A stretch of DNA of 64,000 nt from Allium sativum (GCA_030737875.1 CM060926.1:314500922-314564921), one strand, 5' to 3'; positions 11,517 through 24,285 are shown, counted from the stretch's first letter. Numbers and translations: made by a program. Notes: generated by a model not told the origin, from the sequence alone.

Positions 11517-11990
11517 CACCATGAGAAGGACATTTGAGGGGATCTTTCGGTTCTAACTGATCATGGCTTCTACCACCACTTCACGCAAGGTCATTGCTCA
11601 ATGAAGAAGCCAAATTCCACATAATAACATGAGGACTTCGTGTATAATCTCCACTTTTCTCACTCCTTTTCATGGTAAACACGAGGATTTCGTGTATAAA
11701 CCGCAAGCAAACTGTATTGTAATAGCTTCTTAGGATTTAAGAAACTATAAAGTGGACGTAGGCTTGGTTTGAGCCGAACCACTATAAAAATCTCGTGTGT
11801 CTCCTCTTATTTTACTGCTTTTTTCTGCATTAATCTATGATTGTGAGGTTTCACATAGCATTTGGGTGTTAGTGCCAATTTTTGGTCTAACATGAAGCAA
11901 AGATGTTATTTTGTAACAAGCCAAAACTGAAGATTACTTTCATAGATGAATGCGTTATTAAGGAGAAAGATACATTTTTTTCATTTTTCA

Positions 11991-13085
11991 TAGTAGTTTT
12001 CTAGTTTCTGTTGTAAATTATGAAGCGTATGAAGAGTGAATAATTTAGTGTATTGCCTTCAATAATAATTTGTTACTTTTTCTTTTACAAGTTTGTAATA
12101 ACATTTATGCATAGTTTCGCCGAATCATGTTTTCTTTTCGATGACATTTTGTCTTGTGTTACATTTGAGTTCATAAGAATTTATTATTTTTAATACGCCT
12201 TAATAAAAATAGTTAAAAATAAAAACCAAACAACAATTCAGTATTCAGCAATAAACATTCAGCAACAAGCATTCAACATTAACCATTAAGCATTCAGCTA
12301 AAAAACAAACACAACCTAAGTTTGACCATTATTTAAATAACCAAACGTCATTACACATAAGCTAATTACTTAATTACCTTAACCTGTCCTTCATAATTAT
12401 CTTCCCTATCATCACTTTCCTGTGCATGTACACACACAATAAACCCACTTGGCCTAAGCTCTCTCCTTTTTCTCCTTCATTTCTCGATGGAATCAGGAAC
12501 CGCTCTCGCGAACGGATCACACTGCGCAAAAGCATCGCAACTCATCAGAACTCGGCCCCCGACCCCTCCACCTACAAATCTCGTCCATGGCCTCCCCCCA
12601 TGCTACTCTAGGCAATGAAAACAGGGTACCACCACTGAACCACTCCAAAACACCTTCGTCGAAACACCTCTCTATCCTAGACCGAATTCATGTCTCGTCT
12701 CCTCCTACCGTCGAACATGGCACCAGAAAAATTGACCCCTAGCCTCGTAGGCGCAACAATTACTGTCACCACACATGCCCGATTTGCACAGGAGAGCATC
12801 TCATTAGGAGTCCTACGGTGGTAGCATCGTGATTTTAGATAGAGTATCTTGAAGGGAATAATTTTTCAGAGGAAGAGGGAATGGGTATGGAAATGTCGGT
12901 CATGAATTCTTAATGGAACCGTGTAATGAATTGGAGAGGAGGGGGATTATGGGATGGGTCCAAAGTCCACATAAGGATTGAGTTTACCTTAATGTTATAT
13001 TCATATATTTACAAATGAGGTCCAAACCGGCAAACTCTAATAGTTTTGTGTCGCTTGACGTCAATTAAGTCTGTCAACGAATACT
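11991..13085. other. No gene seen; includes CATTCAGC-type short repeats
   Basis: This is AT-rich, non-coding sequence. 12236-12302 contains about six variants of (a)cattcagcaa/cattcaacatta, a short tandem motif often seen in degenerate plant MITEs. 12430-12830 is more GC-rich with short broken frames that look like an old leader or coding scrap, not an identifiable gene. Confidence 0.5.
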
Positions 13086-13560
13086 TTCGGATACAGATAG
13101 TGCTATATCTGTATCCGCATCCGAAATCATTTTCGGATATCCATATCCGGAATACGAACTGATATCAGATAATTATCCTATCCGCCAGCGATCGATAAAT
13201 CAAGAAATATAAATGAATTTTTTTAGTTTAACATAAATGTTTTTCAATTTCACTGATTACAAAAGTGTTAAAACTAAACATATATGATGAAAGTAGATAG
13301 ATTTTAGTCGCTAGTATGCATTTATTGCATACATATTATATACCTTCGACTTAGTAAAGCAATAAACAAATCTCATTCATTATACTAAAATACATATAAT
13401 TCTAAGCATAATGTTAAAGAAAAAATTGGATGGATATTTTCCGGATGTTGATACCTATGTATCCATATCCGCATCCGTTTTTTCAGATATCAAATATTAT
13501 TTGCTTTTCGGATACGGATACGGATACGGATGAGGATGGATTTCAGATTTTTCGGGTATT
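13086..13560. repeat. GGATAC/TATCCG-rich foldback region, probable hAT-like MITE
   Basis: Two clusters of the hexamer family GGATAC/GTATCC and ATCCGCATCCG (13086-13195 and 13432-13560) flank an AT-rich core. The motifs occur on both strands (for example cggatacagata...tatctgtatccg at 13089-13118, and three GGATAC in tandem at 13509-13528), so the region can fold on itself. Such hexamer-rich subterminal arrays are known from hAT-type elements. No clear terminal 8-bp duplication was identified, so the class is an inference. Confidence 0.5.
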
Positions 13561-14732
13561 TATTAACAAACCTAACATCAATCTATGTAAATACCTTCTG
13601 AATACAGTGAGACAAGTCTCGAGATTTAAATTGATTATATGCAGAAGTTGGCCTTTATTTCCATTTCTTTACTGAAAAAATACATGTTTTATTCATGCAT
13701 GGTCGAATGGTACGTCCGAACGCTACGAAACTTTACAACGTACAACAACCCACCACTATGATTTCAAAAATATAAGTTTTGCATTACAATCCGACATTGT
13801 GCTCACGAAACGACTATTTATGCGCATATCGAGATCGTTATAACCGCTAATTGGTCCAAACTCAAAATATAGCAATCCACATACTTATTCTTCACGTAAC
13901 AAATAATCCAGACTCAATGGAAATGGTCACAAATCCTGATCCAATCGTTTGTGGAAAATCTCATTTTGGAACCGTCAATTGAATAATTAACAACCAATAT
14001 TTGAATAAAATATTTAAACATCCAATCATTAAAATACGGGTCATTATATATTGGATATGGACTCCATCTATGGTAATGTAGGAGAATACCTTCCAATGGT
14101 AAATCCCTGGGAAATGCATCAGAAAATGACAAGGACATTGTGTACTCTACTACACAAAGTTAGACTTCGATTCGAACATGACAACCCCGATTACCCCATC
14201 CTTTGACATCAAGGTTATTAACATTGCCCAATGAAACCTGAAAGCAAAAACCTTGAATGAAATAATCTAGAATGGAATGATGACTCCTAATGGTTGCTAA
14301 CCACACAGTTTTAAAACATATCATTTTTTTAGATTTTTTTCGGGTTTATGAGTCTAAACGTCACGATCACCGTACTTAGCATATTTCATTATAATGTCCA
14401 TTACCCTTCCGTGGAAATATGTTGATATAACATTCATCCATGAAAGACATTCTGGTTTGAATAAGCTGAAAACTTTATTCCTACTACATCCATTTTGGAA
14501 TCACTCTCGGGATTAATATAGAATATCCCTTTCACTTCCAAGCTCTATCTGGATTTACAGCATCTTGAAATGTCTTCCATTTTGTACACTCAACTAGATC
14601 GAAGTGGGTTTCGAATACCTTAATCAATTGTCAAACATCATATCATGATTTTTCTTATTTTTATTTTTATTACAAAACATCAAATCACCTTTTATGATTA
14701 CAAAAATATATAATTTAAGGAAATCTTACTAT

Positions 14733-14763
<31 letters not shown>

Positions 14764-14921
14764 ACTTATATATAATTTTGAAAATTATATTATTATCATA
14801 CTAAATAATATATAAATATAAACACCCATTTGTTAGTATATAAAAATGTTTTTATTTTAGAATATGTACATGGATGTACGTATGTGTATGTGTGTGTGTG
14901 TATATATATATATACATATTT
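13561..14921. other. No gene recognised; microsatellites near the CACTA end
   Basis: A minus-strand open stretch at 13914-14138 (74 aa) has no recognised motif and no supporting context. (AT)n at 14731-14756 and (TG)n(TA)n at 14885-14914 lie just before the CACTA terminus. Nothing else could be supported. Confidence 0.5.
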
Positions 14922-15942
14922 CACTACAAGACGCATTGAAAAATATGACGACCCAGAGGAACGACTTGTGACGGCTAAAAAAAAGCGGCCATTGCAAGCT
15001 GTCGCAAGCCGTTGTCTGGTCTGTTGATACAAAATAGCCGTTACTTCATCTTCACCACAATTTCTCCCTTAAAATTATTTCCAAAACCCTATTTCCGTCG
15101 CCCCCTTGCTGCAGTGCTTCCAACCCTCCAAGCTTCTAATTTCGTGCCGGTATGTCTTCTAACCCTATTTTATGTTTAATTACGGTTAATTAGTGGGTTT
15201 AGTTGCATATTTATATGGGTTTGAAAATTTATTGTTTATAAGTATGACATTGGTTGTCACGTGGGATGCTTATGATGATTTTGTTGTAGATTGACCTGGT
15301 AATAAATGTAATTGATTAGGAGGTTGAAAATGATGATTATCACATTGTTATTGTCATGATTATTGTGTTTGTTGATGTAGAATTGTTGCTGGGTTGGGTG
15401 ATTTGAAAATTAGTGTGTACTATTTATTAATATGTTTATTAATAAGTTCATGCAAATATTTGTTAACGATGTTTGTTGTCATTTAAGCAAAAATATGTGT
15501 ATGATATTAAAATTGTTAGCTAGCGTGTGTCAGTTGTTTGTATTAGCATAAGCTAAAATAATTAGAATTTAATTTATTATAAATGCTTGCTTTTGAATTT
15601 TTTTTTATAAAAAACTGTAATTGAAAATTTGACATAGTTCGCTAAATTTTTAATTACGTGTTAATATTTCAAATTTAAAGCTTTTGAAAGGAACTTACAG
15701 TACAGTTTAAAATTGAACTGTAGTTCACAAATATTTATTGAACGTATATAAAAATATTATCTAAACGTTAGAATACAAATTATATAACGTGTTTTACTTA
15801 TTTGAACCCCTTAGAGATTTTTGGTCCCATCTAACAAGTGTTGTATATGATCGTTATATGGATATTCGTCTTTACATAGAACGAAAATCTATATTCATCT
15901 AATATAATATTCATTGGATTTGTCCCAGTATTGGACAAGTTT

Positions 15943-16139
15943 CAAATATAATAACGTACGCATATTTCATAAATCAATTCAGTTTAAACGGTTAACAAAA
16001 TTTCGATGGCACTTCCTTTTTGCTGTTTGTACACACGCATTTGTGTACGATACAGGGACCAAATGGAAGTGCTGCCGAAATTTTGTTGAACCGTTTAACC
16101 AGAAATGATTTATAAAATATGCTTACGTTAATATATTTG
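15943..16139. repeat. About 197-nt foldback with arms of about 93 nt
   Basis: 15943-16035 and the reverse complement of 16042-16139 match along nearly their whole length, with single-base differences and a few small gaps. The shared blocks are caaatata(a/t)taacgta, gcatattt, ataaatca, taaacggtt, aacaaaatttcg and gcacttcc. The loop is about 6 nt between GTACACA and TGTGTAC. It lies in the CACTA 5' region, about 135 bp upstream of the transposase fragment. It could be a MITE or a young MIRNA-like hairpin. Confidence 0.85.
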
Positions 16140-16273
16140 TAATGAGAAGTAGGTTGACAGGCCGTCAAAGTAAAAAAATAATAACTAATAAGCCGAAAAA
16201 ATGAAGTAATTATAAATGAAATTTTACAAGACTTTAATTAATATAAAGTGTTTGGTCGAATTTTCTAACATAT

Positions 16274-16450
16274 TTGTTGCAAATCAAGAAAACGTTCGAT
16301 TACTTTCTTGATCGCGATTGGATGTATGAATCCCGAACTGGTATGAAAAGGTCGATAAAGGAACATTTTTGTAACGGTGCCCAGGAATTTATTAGTTCTG
16401 CTAAATATAATAATATAAGTAACGTAGACATTTGTTGTCCGTGTAATAAG
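16274..16450 (+). pseudogene. CACTA transposase N-terminal fragment (transposase-associated domain, PF13963-like)
   Basis: The frame from ATG 16274 reads a 'DRDWMYESR' start, a central 'F..GAQEFISSA' and then 'DICCPCNKC'. These are the W-x-Y, F-x-x-G-x-x-x-F and C-P-C-x-x-C landmarks of the transposase-associated domain of plant CACTA elements. At 16451, directly after the KC codons, solo LTR 1 begins; the open frame to 16483 is LTR sequence. The domain resumes at 22263 as KCKHLKHW and at 46605 in the second copy. The spacing and order fit one original exon. Confidence 0.8.
16446..16450. repeat. TSD of solo LTR 1 (ATAAG; partner 22261-22265)
   Basis: ATAAG precedes the LTR. The right copy is GTAAG here, while the duplicated locus keeps ATAAG (46603-46607), which shows that the A-to-G change in copy 1 is later. 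Confidence 0.85.
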
Positions 16451-19400
16451 TGTAATGAACAGATTTTTAACCATTTTATTTAATATTTAAAAATGATTTC
16501 TAATGTTGCTTTGGAATTTAATTTAATAATTTTGAATATTTTATTAAGATAATATAATAATAAATTAATTCCGAAATAGTTGGGATTAGTTATTTTTGCG
16601 GTATAATATAGTTTGTTTTGAATTATATTAACGTATTCATTTATTTAACAATATTTGAATCTATCATTTATAATTTTATTATAAAGCGAACTGCAGCGAC
16701 GTGGTAGTTCGTAATATTACGTTTTGAACTTTAATTGGATGTACATGATCCAATATAAGTCGGAATTTCTTGAAATAAGAAACGTCCGAATCTATTGGAT
16801 TATAATTTTCTACTGGAAGAGAAAAATCGAGTTTTCATCTTGTAGATTTTGTTTTATGTCCAAATCAAATTTTCAAATTGTCGCTATGAAATTCGTTTAT
16901 AAAATATAACGATATATTTATATAAATAAAAGAATTTTTAATATTTTGAATACCATTTTGGCATGGAATTCAACATGGGTTAATTTATTTTGATAATACA
17001 TGAAATTCTGTTTGAATATGTCCGATAATGATATTTTATTATTATTATATTGAGGTATTTTAAAATTAATTTATTTTAATTTAAATTGGACCCTTAAAAA
17101 GGGACTATATTCAAACGACCCCCATTTTCAATGAAACGAAATTTATTAGACCGTAATAAATAATTTCTGCTAGATTTCAAGATTTGCGATAATTGGAGTT
17201 ATTTTGTGAGCGTAGCAAAATTAAATATAATTAAATCGACCATTTAGACGCAAACGAGCATCGTTTTTGCAAACGGACTTGGTTTTCGACGAAACTTGTT
17301 TCATTCGGACTGTAACGTCAAATTATAGCTAGACATCCATTTTCGTCACGAATAGAGTTTGTATGTGGTAATATAAATCAATAGACATCATTCAGAAGTG
17401 GTGATAGGTACAAATAAGTATCGTTAGTCGCTTCATAAATTATCCTCGGTCAAATCAACGGTTAAATCGTGGTCATCTCAAATTTAAAACAGCCGCCTTC
17501 CCCCACAAGTTTCTACCGGCTATTTTCTGATCGAGCACTGTAAAGCCATGTGCAAGTTCTTTCTTTCTCTCTATATAAACACTTCATTGTTTCCAAGACG
17601 AGAAACCAAACCAGACCTTCGTTCTTCTTACCCATCGAACACAACGAGTATACATATATACCGATTCTTCCAAAAATCACTACAAATCCAAACCTCAATG
17701 AAATCAGTTGTTATTAGATCCGATAGGATCCCTTTCATACGCATTTGGCTAGATTCAAATATGAACTGTGTCGCAAGTTTTAGGAGCAGAGTGGTAGTGC
17801 ACATGGGTTGCTGATTTTGGTTGGAGCTAGGACAGGTTAGCGGCGCAACTGAGGATCCGGTGGCAAGTGGAACCTATCGCCGATGGTTTGTGAAGTTCTG
17901 GTGCTCACTGAGGGAAAGCGACGTGAACGGGGTAGTTGGAGCTTCGTCTGAATCACATTGTTTTGGGGTTGCAAGTATTTTGGGATGATTTAAGTTTGAC
18001 GTGAAGTATGGGGGGCCAAGGTGCAGAAATATGGTCGGAGTGAGCAACAAGGTCGGTTTGAATTGAATGGGTTCAAGCTGGCTCGTTGGGGCTGCTGCGA
18101 AGTCAGAAGCTTAAAGGGGGTGTGAGTTGGATCTTTAGGGACGGAGATGGAGCTGAGAGGAAAAGGCGGGTTCGATGACCACCTGCTCATGCTTTTCAGT
18201 GTAATGGCATGAGCGAAATTGACAGTTGCGAGTTGGTCATGAAGTCATAAGGGGGAGATAGGGCGGCGGAGTGGTATTGGGTTGTTAGATTGATTGTCTT
18301 TCGTGGGAATGATTAAGAAACAATGAAGAATAACAAGAGAAAGTCGGGCTAATGGTTTTGGCATGGTCTATTAGGAGCAGGAAGAATACTGGAACGAGTT
18401 TGTTCACTAAGAGAAGAAATGTAGGGGAAAAGGGTGGGCTCGATTCGTGGGCTTTTAAAAAAAATTAAGAGGAAAAAGTTTGGGGAAGTTGTGTATTTTT
18501 GAAGTTAAGAATCAGGGAATGTCAGGTGTAAGAAGATTGATTAGCGATGGTCTAAACGTCATTAAGGCCTTAATTTCAGAGCTTAGCGTAAGTTAATTAA
18601 TTAGTTATTTAATTTTAATTTATATATAAAACCATTATTTTATAAAGTGTATAACTTTTACATACGCTTGCAGAATCCAACGAAATATAAGCCGGTAAAA
18701 TCATATCAACAAAGGCAACACGATCAAGCAGATTTGGAGAAGTTCGGAGCTCGTTGGCATTTCATGAAATTTTAAACGTGTGTTTAAAATTATATGAAAT
18801 AGCGCGAACCGTTAGAATAAATTGGTGAGTTAACTCTCATGCTTTCTGGAATATTATGATGTGCTAAATTCATATAACTTAAGTTTGTAGTTGATAAAAT
18901 AAATTGAATGATTGGTTGCCTTGGATGTCTATTTACTGTTTATTGGTTGTCGGCGGATATGTTAATGTCGTATTTGATGATTAGTTAAAATATTATTCTG
19001 TATGTCATAAAATAATATATGTGATATAGGGAAGGACAGGTTGAAGGGATCCAACCGGATTCCTCAAATAAATTGTACGATATCTATTTTTCATGTTATT
19101 TATATATGAATTGTTCATCCCAAATGATGTTATATCCTATTTCGATGCTGATTATTGATTAGATGTTGATCGTTGAACTTCAACGATCGTTGTGCTTTAA
19201 TCAATAGACAGTATTGATTTAGTGGTTAGCAGTGAAACTAATTAATTTTATAAGAAGGATTGGAAGAAACTAATTAGCAGTTGATGGTATTTCTAAGTTG
19301 ACTTAGTCAACTATTTCAATTGAAATGTTATTTAAATTATTATTTAATATGACTTATCAACCAATTGTTTAAAACTCAATGAGTGTTATCTGAAGTAAAT

Positions 19401-22260
19401 GAATACCTTGTGTTTGAAGTGATTTTGGAGTTGTTTAAAAACAATCAATCATTCTATTTTTAGTTAATATGAAAAGAAACCACTTTTATTTAGTTGATTG
19501 TTATAAATAATAATAAAGGTGATGACTTTTAAATTGAAATTCGTTTAAAAGGTAATCGAATATGGCCAGATTTGATTAAATTCTATTAAAGTATTACTTA
19601 AAGGGATTTTTAATCCAAATTCACAAATAGGGTTTGTAGATGGAAATTTAAAGGTTATGCGATAAATATAAAAAGGTTTTACATAATTAAGGGAGATAAA
19701 TCATATTTTCAAAGAAGGATTATACAAAATGGATTAACGTATAAATCCAAAATTTGTAAATAAATTGAAAAGGTTTAAACCAAAAAGGGCTTGTGTTTTG
19801 ATAAGTTTACTTAATTATATAATTGAGCAAAAGATATTTCCGAATACAAAGTATGGTTTACAAATCTATAGGTTCAATGAAACGGTAAATGGAATATATA
19901 TGGTATTGAGATATCATGTTTTGAGTTATAAAATTCTACCTATCTTAAGATAAGAGCTTTGTCGATCAAGGTCTGAGAGGTAAATAGAATACCCCAATTT
20001 AAACGATTTCACTATTATTGAGTGATATATTAGTTTGTAACTGTAAAGGAAGTAAAAAGAGATTTTGCGAATATTTCGAGATTAAATATAAAAAGGGATT
20101 TTAAAAGAATAATTTCAAGGTAAGAAGGAATAAATGGTTTGTGAAATACAACGACATTTTTCGAAGTAATAAAAAGGGGATTTTATATACGCCAATTATA
20201 GGAAGATGTGGTTTTGTTTTTGTTGTTGGGTTTTGAGAAATGAAAATAAGAGACTATATGGTTTTGAAATGAAATTAGATTTGGAAATATACTTATAACT
20301 TCCATAAGCAAGATTTAAATGGATAAGAGTTTTAATGTAAAGTTAACCCTTATGCTTATATTATAAGAATACGTCGTTTGATGTCATTTTGGCGTAGATA
20401 AGATTTTACAATTAAATTATACTGATTGACTGAAGTAGAGAAAAATGATATTTCCTGGATAGTGGAAATAAAATAGGTTTGTGTGAAATATAGCTATATA
20501 ATGAAATAAAGGAAATGACAAGGTAGGTTTTTGATGATATTTATGTTTAAAGGGGAAATAAAGGTTGAATTTGTTTTTAAGTAATGAAAACAAAAGAGAT
20601 TGATTGGAATAAATTAAAAAAATCGATTTTAAATCGATATATTGGTTTTGAATGAATAATTTGGAATGAAAAGGGCACGAGCTTCCAAAATACTGATCGA
20701 TATTGTTTGAATTGATAGTTAAAACCCTAACAATCAATGGAATATTGTTATTAGATATTTGACGAGTTAGTTCGAAGAGACCGGGATGGGAACTAGACCC
20801 AAAACCACTTCGAACCATTTGTGCGCTTGTGACTAACGTGCAGGTATAGAAGGATGGAGCATTGATGACCGTTGATCTTCATGAGCGGATAAACTACTCG
20901 TTAAATCTCTCTGGTTCGCGCCTAGAGTTATTATGACTTGTGATTCTGTCGTGACTGAAATCTTCGGGTTTAAGAACTTCTCGCTACTGATCCATAGGGT
21001 GATTCCTAGGATATGGTAGGAGGGTGCTTTCAGTTTGTCCAGTCCTAGGACAACATGTATGGACGAATGTCTAAAAGAGTATTTCCAAAGGGGCTACACA
21101 CGTTGATTTCTTCAAACATATTTCTATTGGTGGCGGAGAAGACACCTTTTCTTAGCTTAACACCCAAGGTATTTTTGTGGACATCAATTGGTGATTTTCT
21201 AAAGGATCTGTTGATGTGGCATTCAAAGAGAATGATGACCTGATGTTCTAAAAAAGTAATCGTGACCTCAAGCCTCATAACCGGGAAATGACAAAAATCG
21301 GGCAGGCAACATGGCTAGTTGTGTCGCTCCCAAGCAGGGTGTATTGTCATAATCTAGAGAAAAATCATATTTGTTCTTCTTTTGTTTCTGTATCTCCCAG
21401 GAAATATGGTGGGCCCATAAAACCATACGGTGATAATACATTCGATACACGCAAGCTGAATGAGTGATTGGTCATGTGTGGTTGGATTGCAAGATGTTCT
21501 TTTTGAACCCCAGTGTATCCCCTCTAGAGATTACACTGATAAGAAGGTGGTATCATACCTTATCATGTTAAAAATCCAATCTCCGATAAGCGTTATGCGA
21601 CTTTTGATTATATAATGAATACGTTGAGCGTGAGATGAAAGCGTTCTGCTAGATGGTTATTATTTTTGATTTGATAGACACTATTATAATATCACTGAAT
21701 TTTGATATATTAAAGATGTTTTGGGTTATCGTAAGGTAAAAACCATCCGTGTTTATGTGTGGACTGGTCTTATGATTATCCATTTCTTTCAAAAAGGATT
21801 TCTAAACCTAAGCAAGTTGTTTTTCATGTGAATTTATCACTGAGAATATTCCATTGATCCGTGTGAATTTTGCTTTGCTTTAAATGTGCCCGGATCAGAC
21901 CGAGTATATTTCCAGGTAGGTTTCGCGTGGAGCTTCAGAAAAGGAGTTGATGTCGAGACGTATTCCACGTATTTACTGGTATTAATTCCTCTATGTGTGT
22001 TGTGTTGAGATATATGTACTCTGATGTTGTAATATATATATACAGTTCTTTTGTATATCACATTTGATATATTATATTTTGTTCGTTCCGTTATGAGTCT
22101 CTGATCTTATTATTCTTCTATTCTAATATTTCTTTCTCTTCTCACCCTCTAACTTCTTTCTATTAACAATCTGGGATTTGATACTTGAGTTTTGGGCAAG
22201 TGATACGGTGTGATATATTATTGTTGAAAATTCGACCGTCGAATTTTCCGGGTCGTTACA
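16451..22260 (+). mobile_element. Solo LTR 1 (about 5.8 kb), plus orientation, inside the CACTA element
   Basis: It begins TGTAATGAAC and ends CCGGGTCGTTACA, with the 5-bp TSD ATAAG/GTAAG. No primer-binding site, polypurine tract or second LTR is present inside, so it is a solo LTR of the same long-LTR family as 1-806, 22403-42268 and, more distantly, 4017-10111. Its early part (16690-16920) repeats the 'aagtcggaatttcttgaaataagaaacg...gtcgctatg' block of those LTRs. A TATA box lies at 17572-17580. Short frames inside (17513-17814, 19765-19953, 20417-20818, 21045-21278) have no recognisable motifs. Confidence 0.85.
17572..17580 (+). promoter_or_regulatory. TATA box of solo LTR 1
   Basis: TATATAAAC occurs after a pyrimidine-rich tract about 1.1 kb into the LTR. 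The corresponding minus-strand box of solo LTR 2 is TATATATA at 40886-40893. Confidence 0.55.
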
Positions 22261-22402
22261 GTAAGTGTAAACATCTGAAGCATTGGAAGCCAGATGTAGT
22301 AAAAGTACATATATATATATATATATATATATATGGTTTTGTGCCGAATTATTACTTATGGGATCGTCATGGAGAACTTATTCAAGCTAAGTCTATTCCT
22401 GT
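22261..22402 (+). pseudogene. CACTA transposase fragment, middle piece
   Basis: 142 bp between the two solo LTRs read on from the N-terminal fragment: KCKHLKHWKPDVVKVH, then an (AT)n microsatellite expansion (22309-22334) coding Tyr-Ile repeats, then GFVPNYYLWDRHGEL. The GFxxxYxxWxxHGE signature is typical of the end of the transposase-associated region of plant CACTA proteins. The duplicate at 46603-46740 lacks the microsatellite expansion and reads HMYKFGFVPNYYLWDRHGE. Confidence 0.8.
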
Positions 22403-24243
22403 TGTAACGACCCGGGGGATTCGCGATCCTGGTTATCGACATAAACTCAGTGTCGACTATCCAAGCATCGGAAATAATGGATAGTTAATGAAAGAAGTTA
22501 GATGGTGAGAAATAGAAAGAAATAAAATTAGAATAGAAGAAGAAGAACATAACAACAATATCAGAGTAACATGAATCTCACAGCAGAACGAATAAAATAT
22601 ACTATATAACATAACTTTGAAATACAAATTTGTACTTGAATATATATATATATATATATATCATTTCGAAGTACAACACTTACAACTCCTGCTCTAAGCT
22701 CTCCAAATATATCTGTAAAATCCCGACTACTTAACTGCCGGTACAAAATTGGGCACCCAAGAGTTTAGGGAAAAAAAACAAAATAACTCCAGGTCGGTCA
22801 TGGGACTAGTATGAGTAAACAATTTAAAATAGTTTGAGAAAATAAACGATATCTCATAAGACCACGCCGTATTAAGCAGAACGGGTTTTTCCCTTATGAG
22901 AATCCAAAAGACTTGATTTATCATTCAAAATCCTTTTGAAAGAAACGATAATCTTTATATCAAAACTACTTGGATATTATAATAGTGTCTATCAACCACA
23001 ATATAATAATCATCTAGCAGAACGCTTTCATCTCACGTTCCACATACATAATATATAATCAAAAACCATGGACGCTTATTGGGTAATGAATTCCAACTGG
23101 CAAGGTATGGGACCACGTTCCGACAGTGTATCTCTAGAGAGGAATACACCGGGTTCAACAAGAACATATTGTAACCCAGGCTAAACATGACCGGTCACTC
23201 ATTTCGCTTGAGCGTACCGAATGTATTATCACTAACGGTTAGGATCAGCAACCGTTTCCCGAAAGGGACAACATCGAAATAGATATAAGAAGTAAATGGA
23301 ATTTCTCTAGATCAGGTCACAATACACCCTAATTGGTAGCTAACCACACGACCTACCCGATTTTATACCATTTCCAGTTGTGAGGCTAGAGGCCATAATG
23401 TATCTTTAACAGACTATATTTCATTTACTTTGAATGCCACATCGTCATACCCATCAAATCACCAATTGATTTTCCCAAAAATACGACGGGTATAAGCTAA
23501 GAGAAACGAATTCCTATGCCACCAACGTAAATACATTTGAAACGATCAACTTACACGATCCACCAGATATACTCTGTCAGACACTCGTCCACTCAAGTTG
23601 TCCTGGGACTGGACAACCCGAAGGCACTATTCTGTAAATCCATGTTAGGCAACTTCTACCTAGTATTTTCTGAACAACCCTTGCATAACTCCGTCTTCAA
23701 TTATCTTCATCATATTTGATTCACAACGCTAATGTCATACGGAGTGGTTTTCAGATAATATATCTGTTCCTGGTCTCTTCGTATTGACAACGGGAATGGT
23801 CAAAATCATTGATAGTTGGTGATTTAACTATCAAAGGAAAACTTGTGTACAAACAACGGTCGTATTCCCAAATGGAAATCTCACCGATCAATCATCATTT
23901 CATTTCCCAAATTCCCATTTATCATTTCCATATATTCATAAATTTCTTATTTTTTAAAATTAGAAAATATACGTTATTAACTTTGGAAAATGTTTCCATT
24001 TCTGATTCACGCATCAATATCTTCCCACCTCTATCAGTTCTAACTGTAAACTAGCAAGAGAACAACTTCCCAAGTATAAACCCCGAAGGCCAAAACTAAC
24101 ATCAGATCGATACGCAGAAAACCATTCAGCTCAACTAATTTCCAGTCAGTTTCTAATCTCAGTAATTCCATTTAAATTCCTAATTCAAAACCCGAGTTCC
24201 TTTATAATATTTTATTTGCAAAATATTTACTTTAATCTAATTT

Positions 24244-24260
24244 TTCACATAGAATGTGAA
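24244..24260. repeat. LINE target-site duplication, left copy (right copy 39729-39745)
   Basis: TTCACATAGAATGTGAA is repeated exactly on both sides of the LINE. The sequence is itself a perfect inverted repeat, TTCACAT-AGA-ATGTGAA. Confidence 0.95.
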
Positions 24261-24285
24261 ACTTTTTCACAACTTTTTTAATTTA

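Larger units (their letters stand above)
10715..11892 (+). mobile_element. Solo LTR, 1178 bp, TSD TGAAG
   Basis: The element runs from TGTTGACCCG to TGGTCTAACA with inverted TGTT(G/A)GACC-type ends. It is flanked on both sides by TGAAG (10710-10714 and 11893-11897). There is no internal region or second LTR, so it arose by LTR-LTR recombination. It holds a TATA box (11509-11516), a G-box (CACGTG, 11465-11470), and a downstream 'gtggacgtaggcttggtttgagccgaacc'-like block typical of plant LTR U5 regions, split here by a few substitutions. It is GC-richer than its surroundings. Confidence 0.9.
10490..11990 (+). pseudogene. Decayed coding remnant of unknown function, split by a solo LTR
   Basis: From about 10575 a readable frame runs KWIRLDKEFNEKWN..., continues to GLIS at about 10697 and meets a stop. 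If the LTR at 10715-11892 and one copy of its 5-bp TSD are taken out, reading resumes in the same frame as DEYCEAKMLFCNKPKLK and then FIDECVIKEKDTF, up to about 11990. That a sensible frame continues across an excised LTR suggests real, formerly coding sequence. The upstream piece (10490-10570, acidic and Asn/Asp-rich) lies in another frame, with stops near 10578. I do not recognise the family; it could be host or transposon. It is non-functional now. Confidence 0.45.

Noticed and set aside
20417..20818. 133-aa minus-strand frame in solo LTR 1
   Set aside because: It is Phe/Ile/Leu-rich from AT composition, is interrupted in the truncated copy, and has no motif.
22309..22334. CRISPR-like or regulatory repeat
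   Set aside because: It is a plain (AT)n microsatellite. No spaced direct repeats of CRISPR type occur anywhere, and the DNA is a plant nuclear genome.
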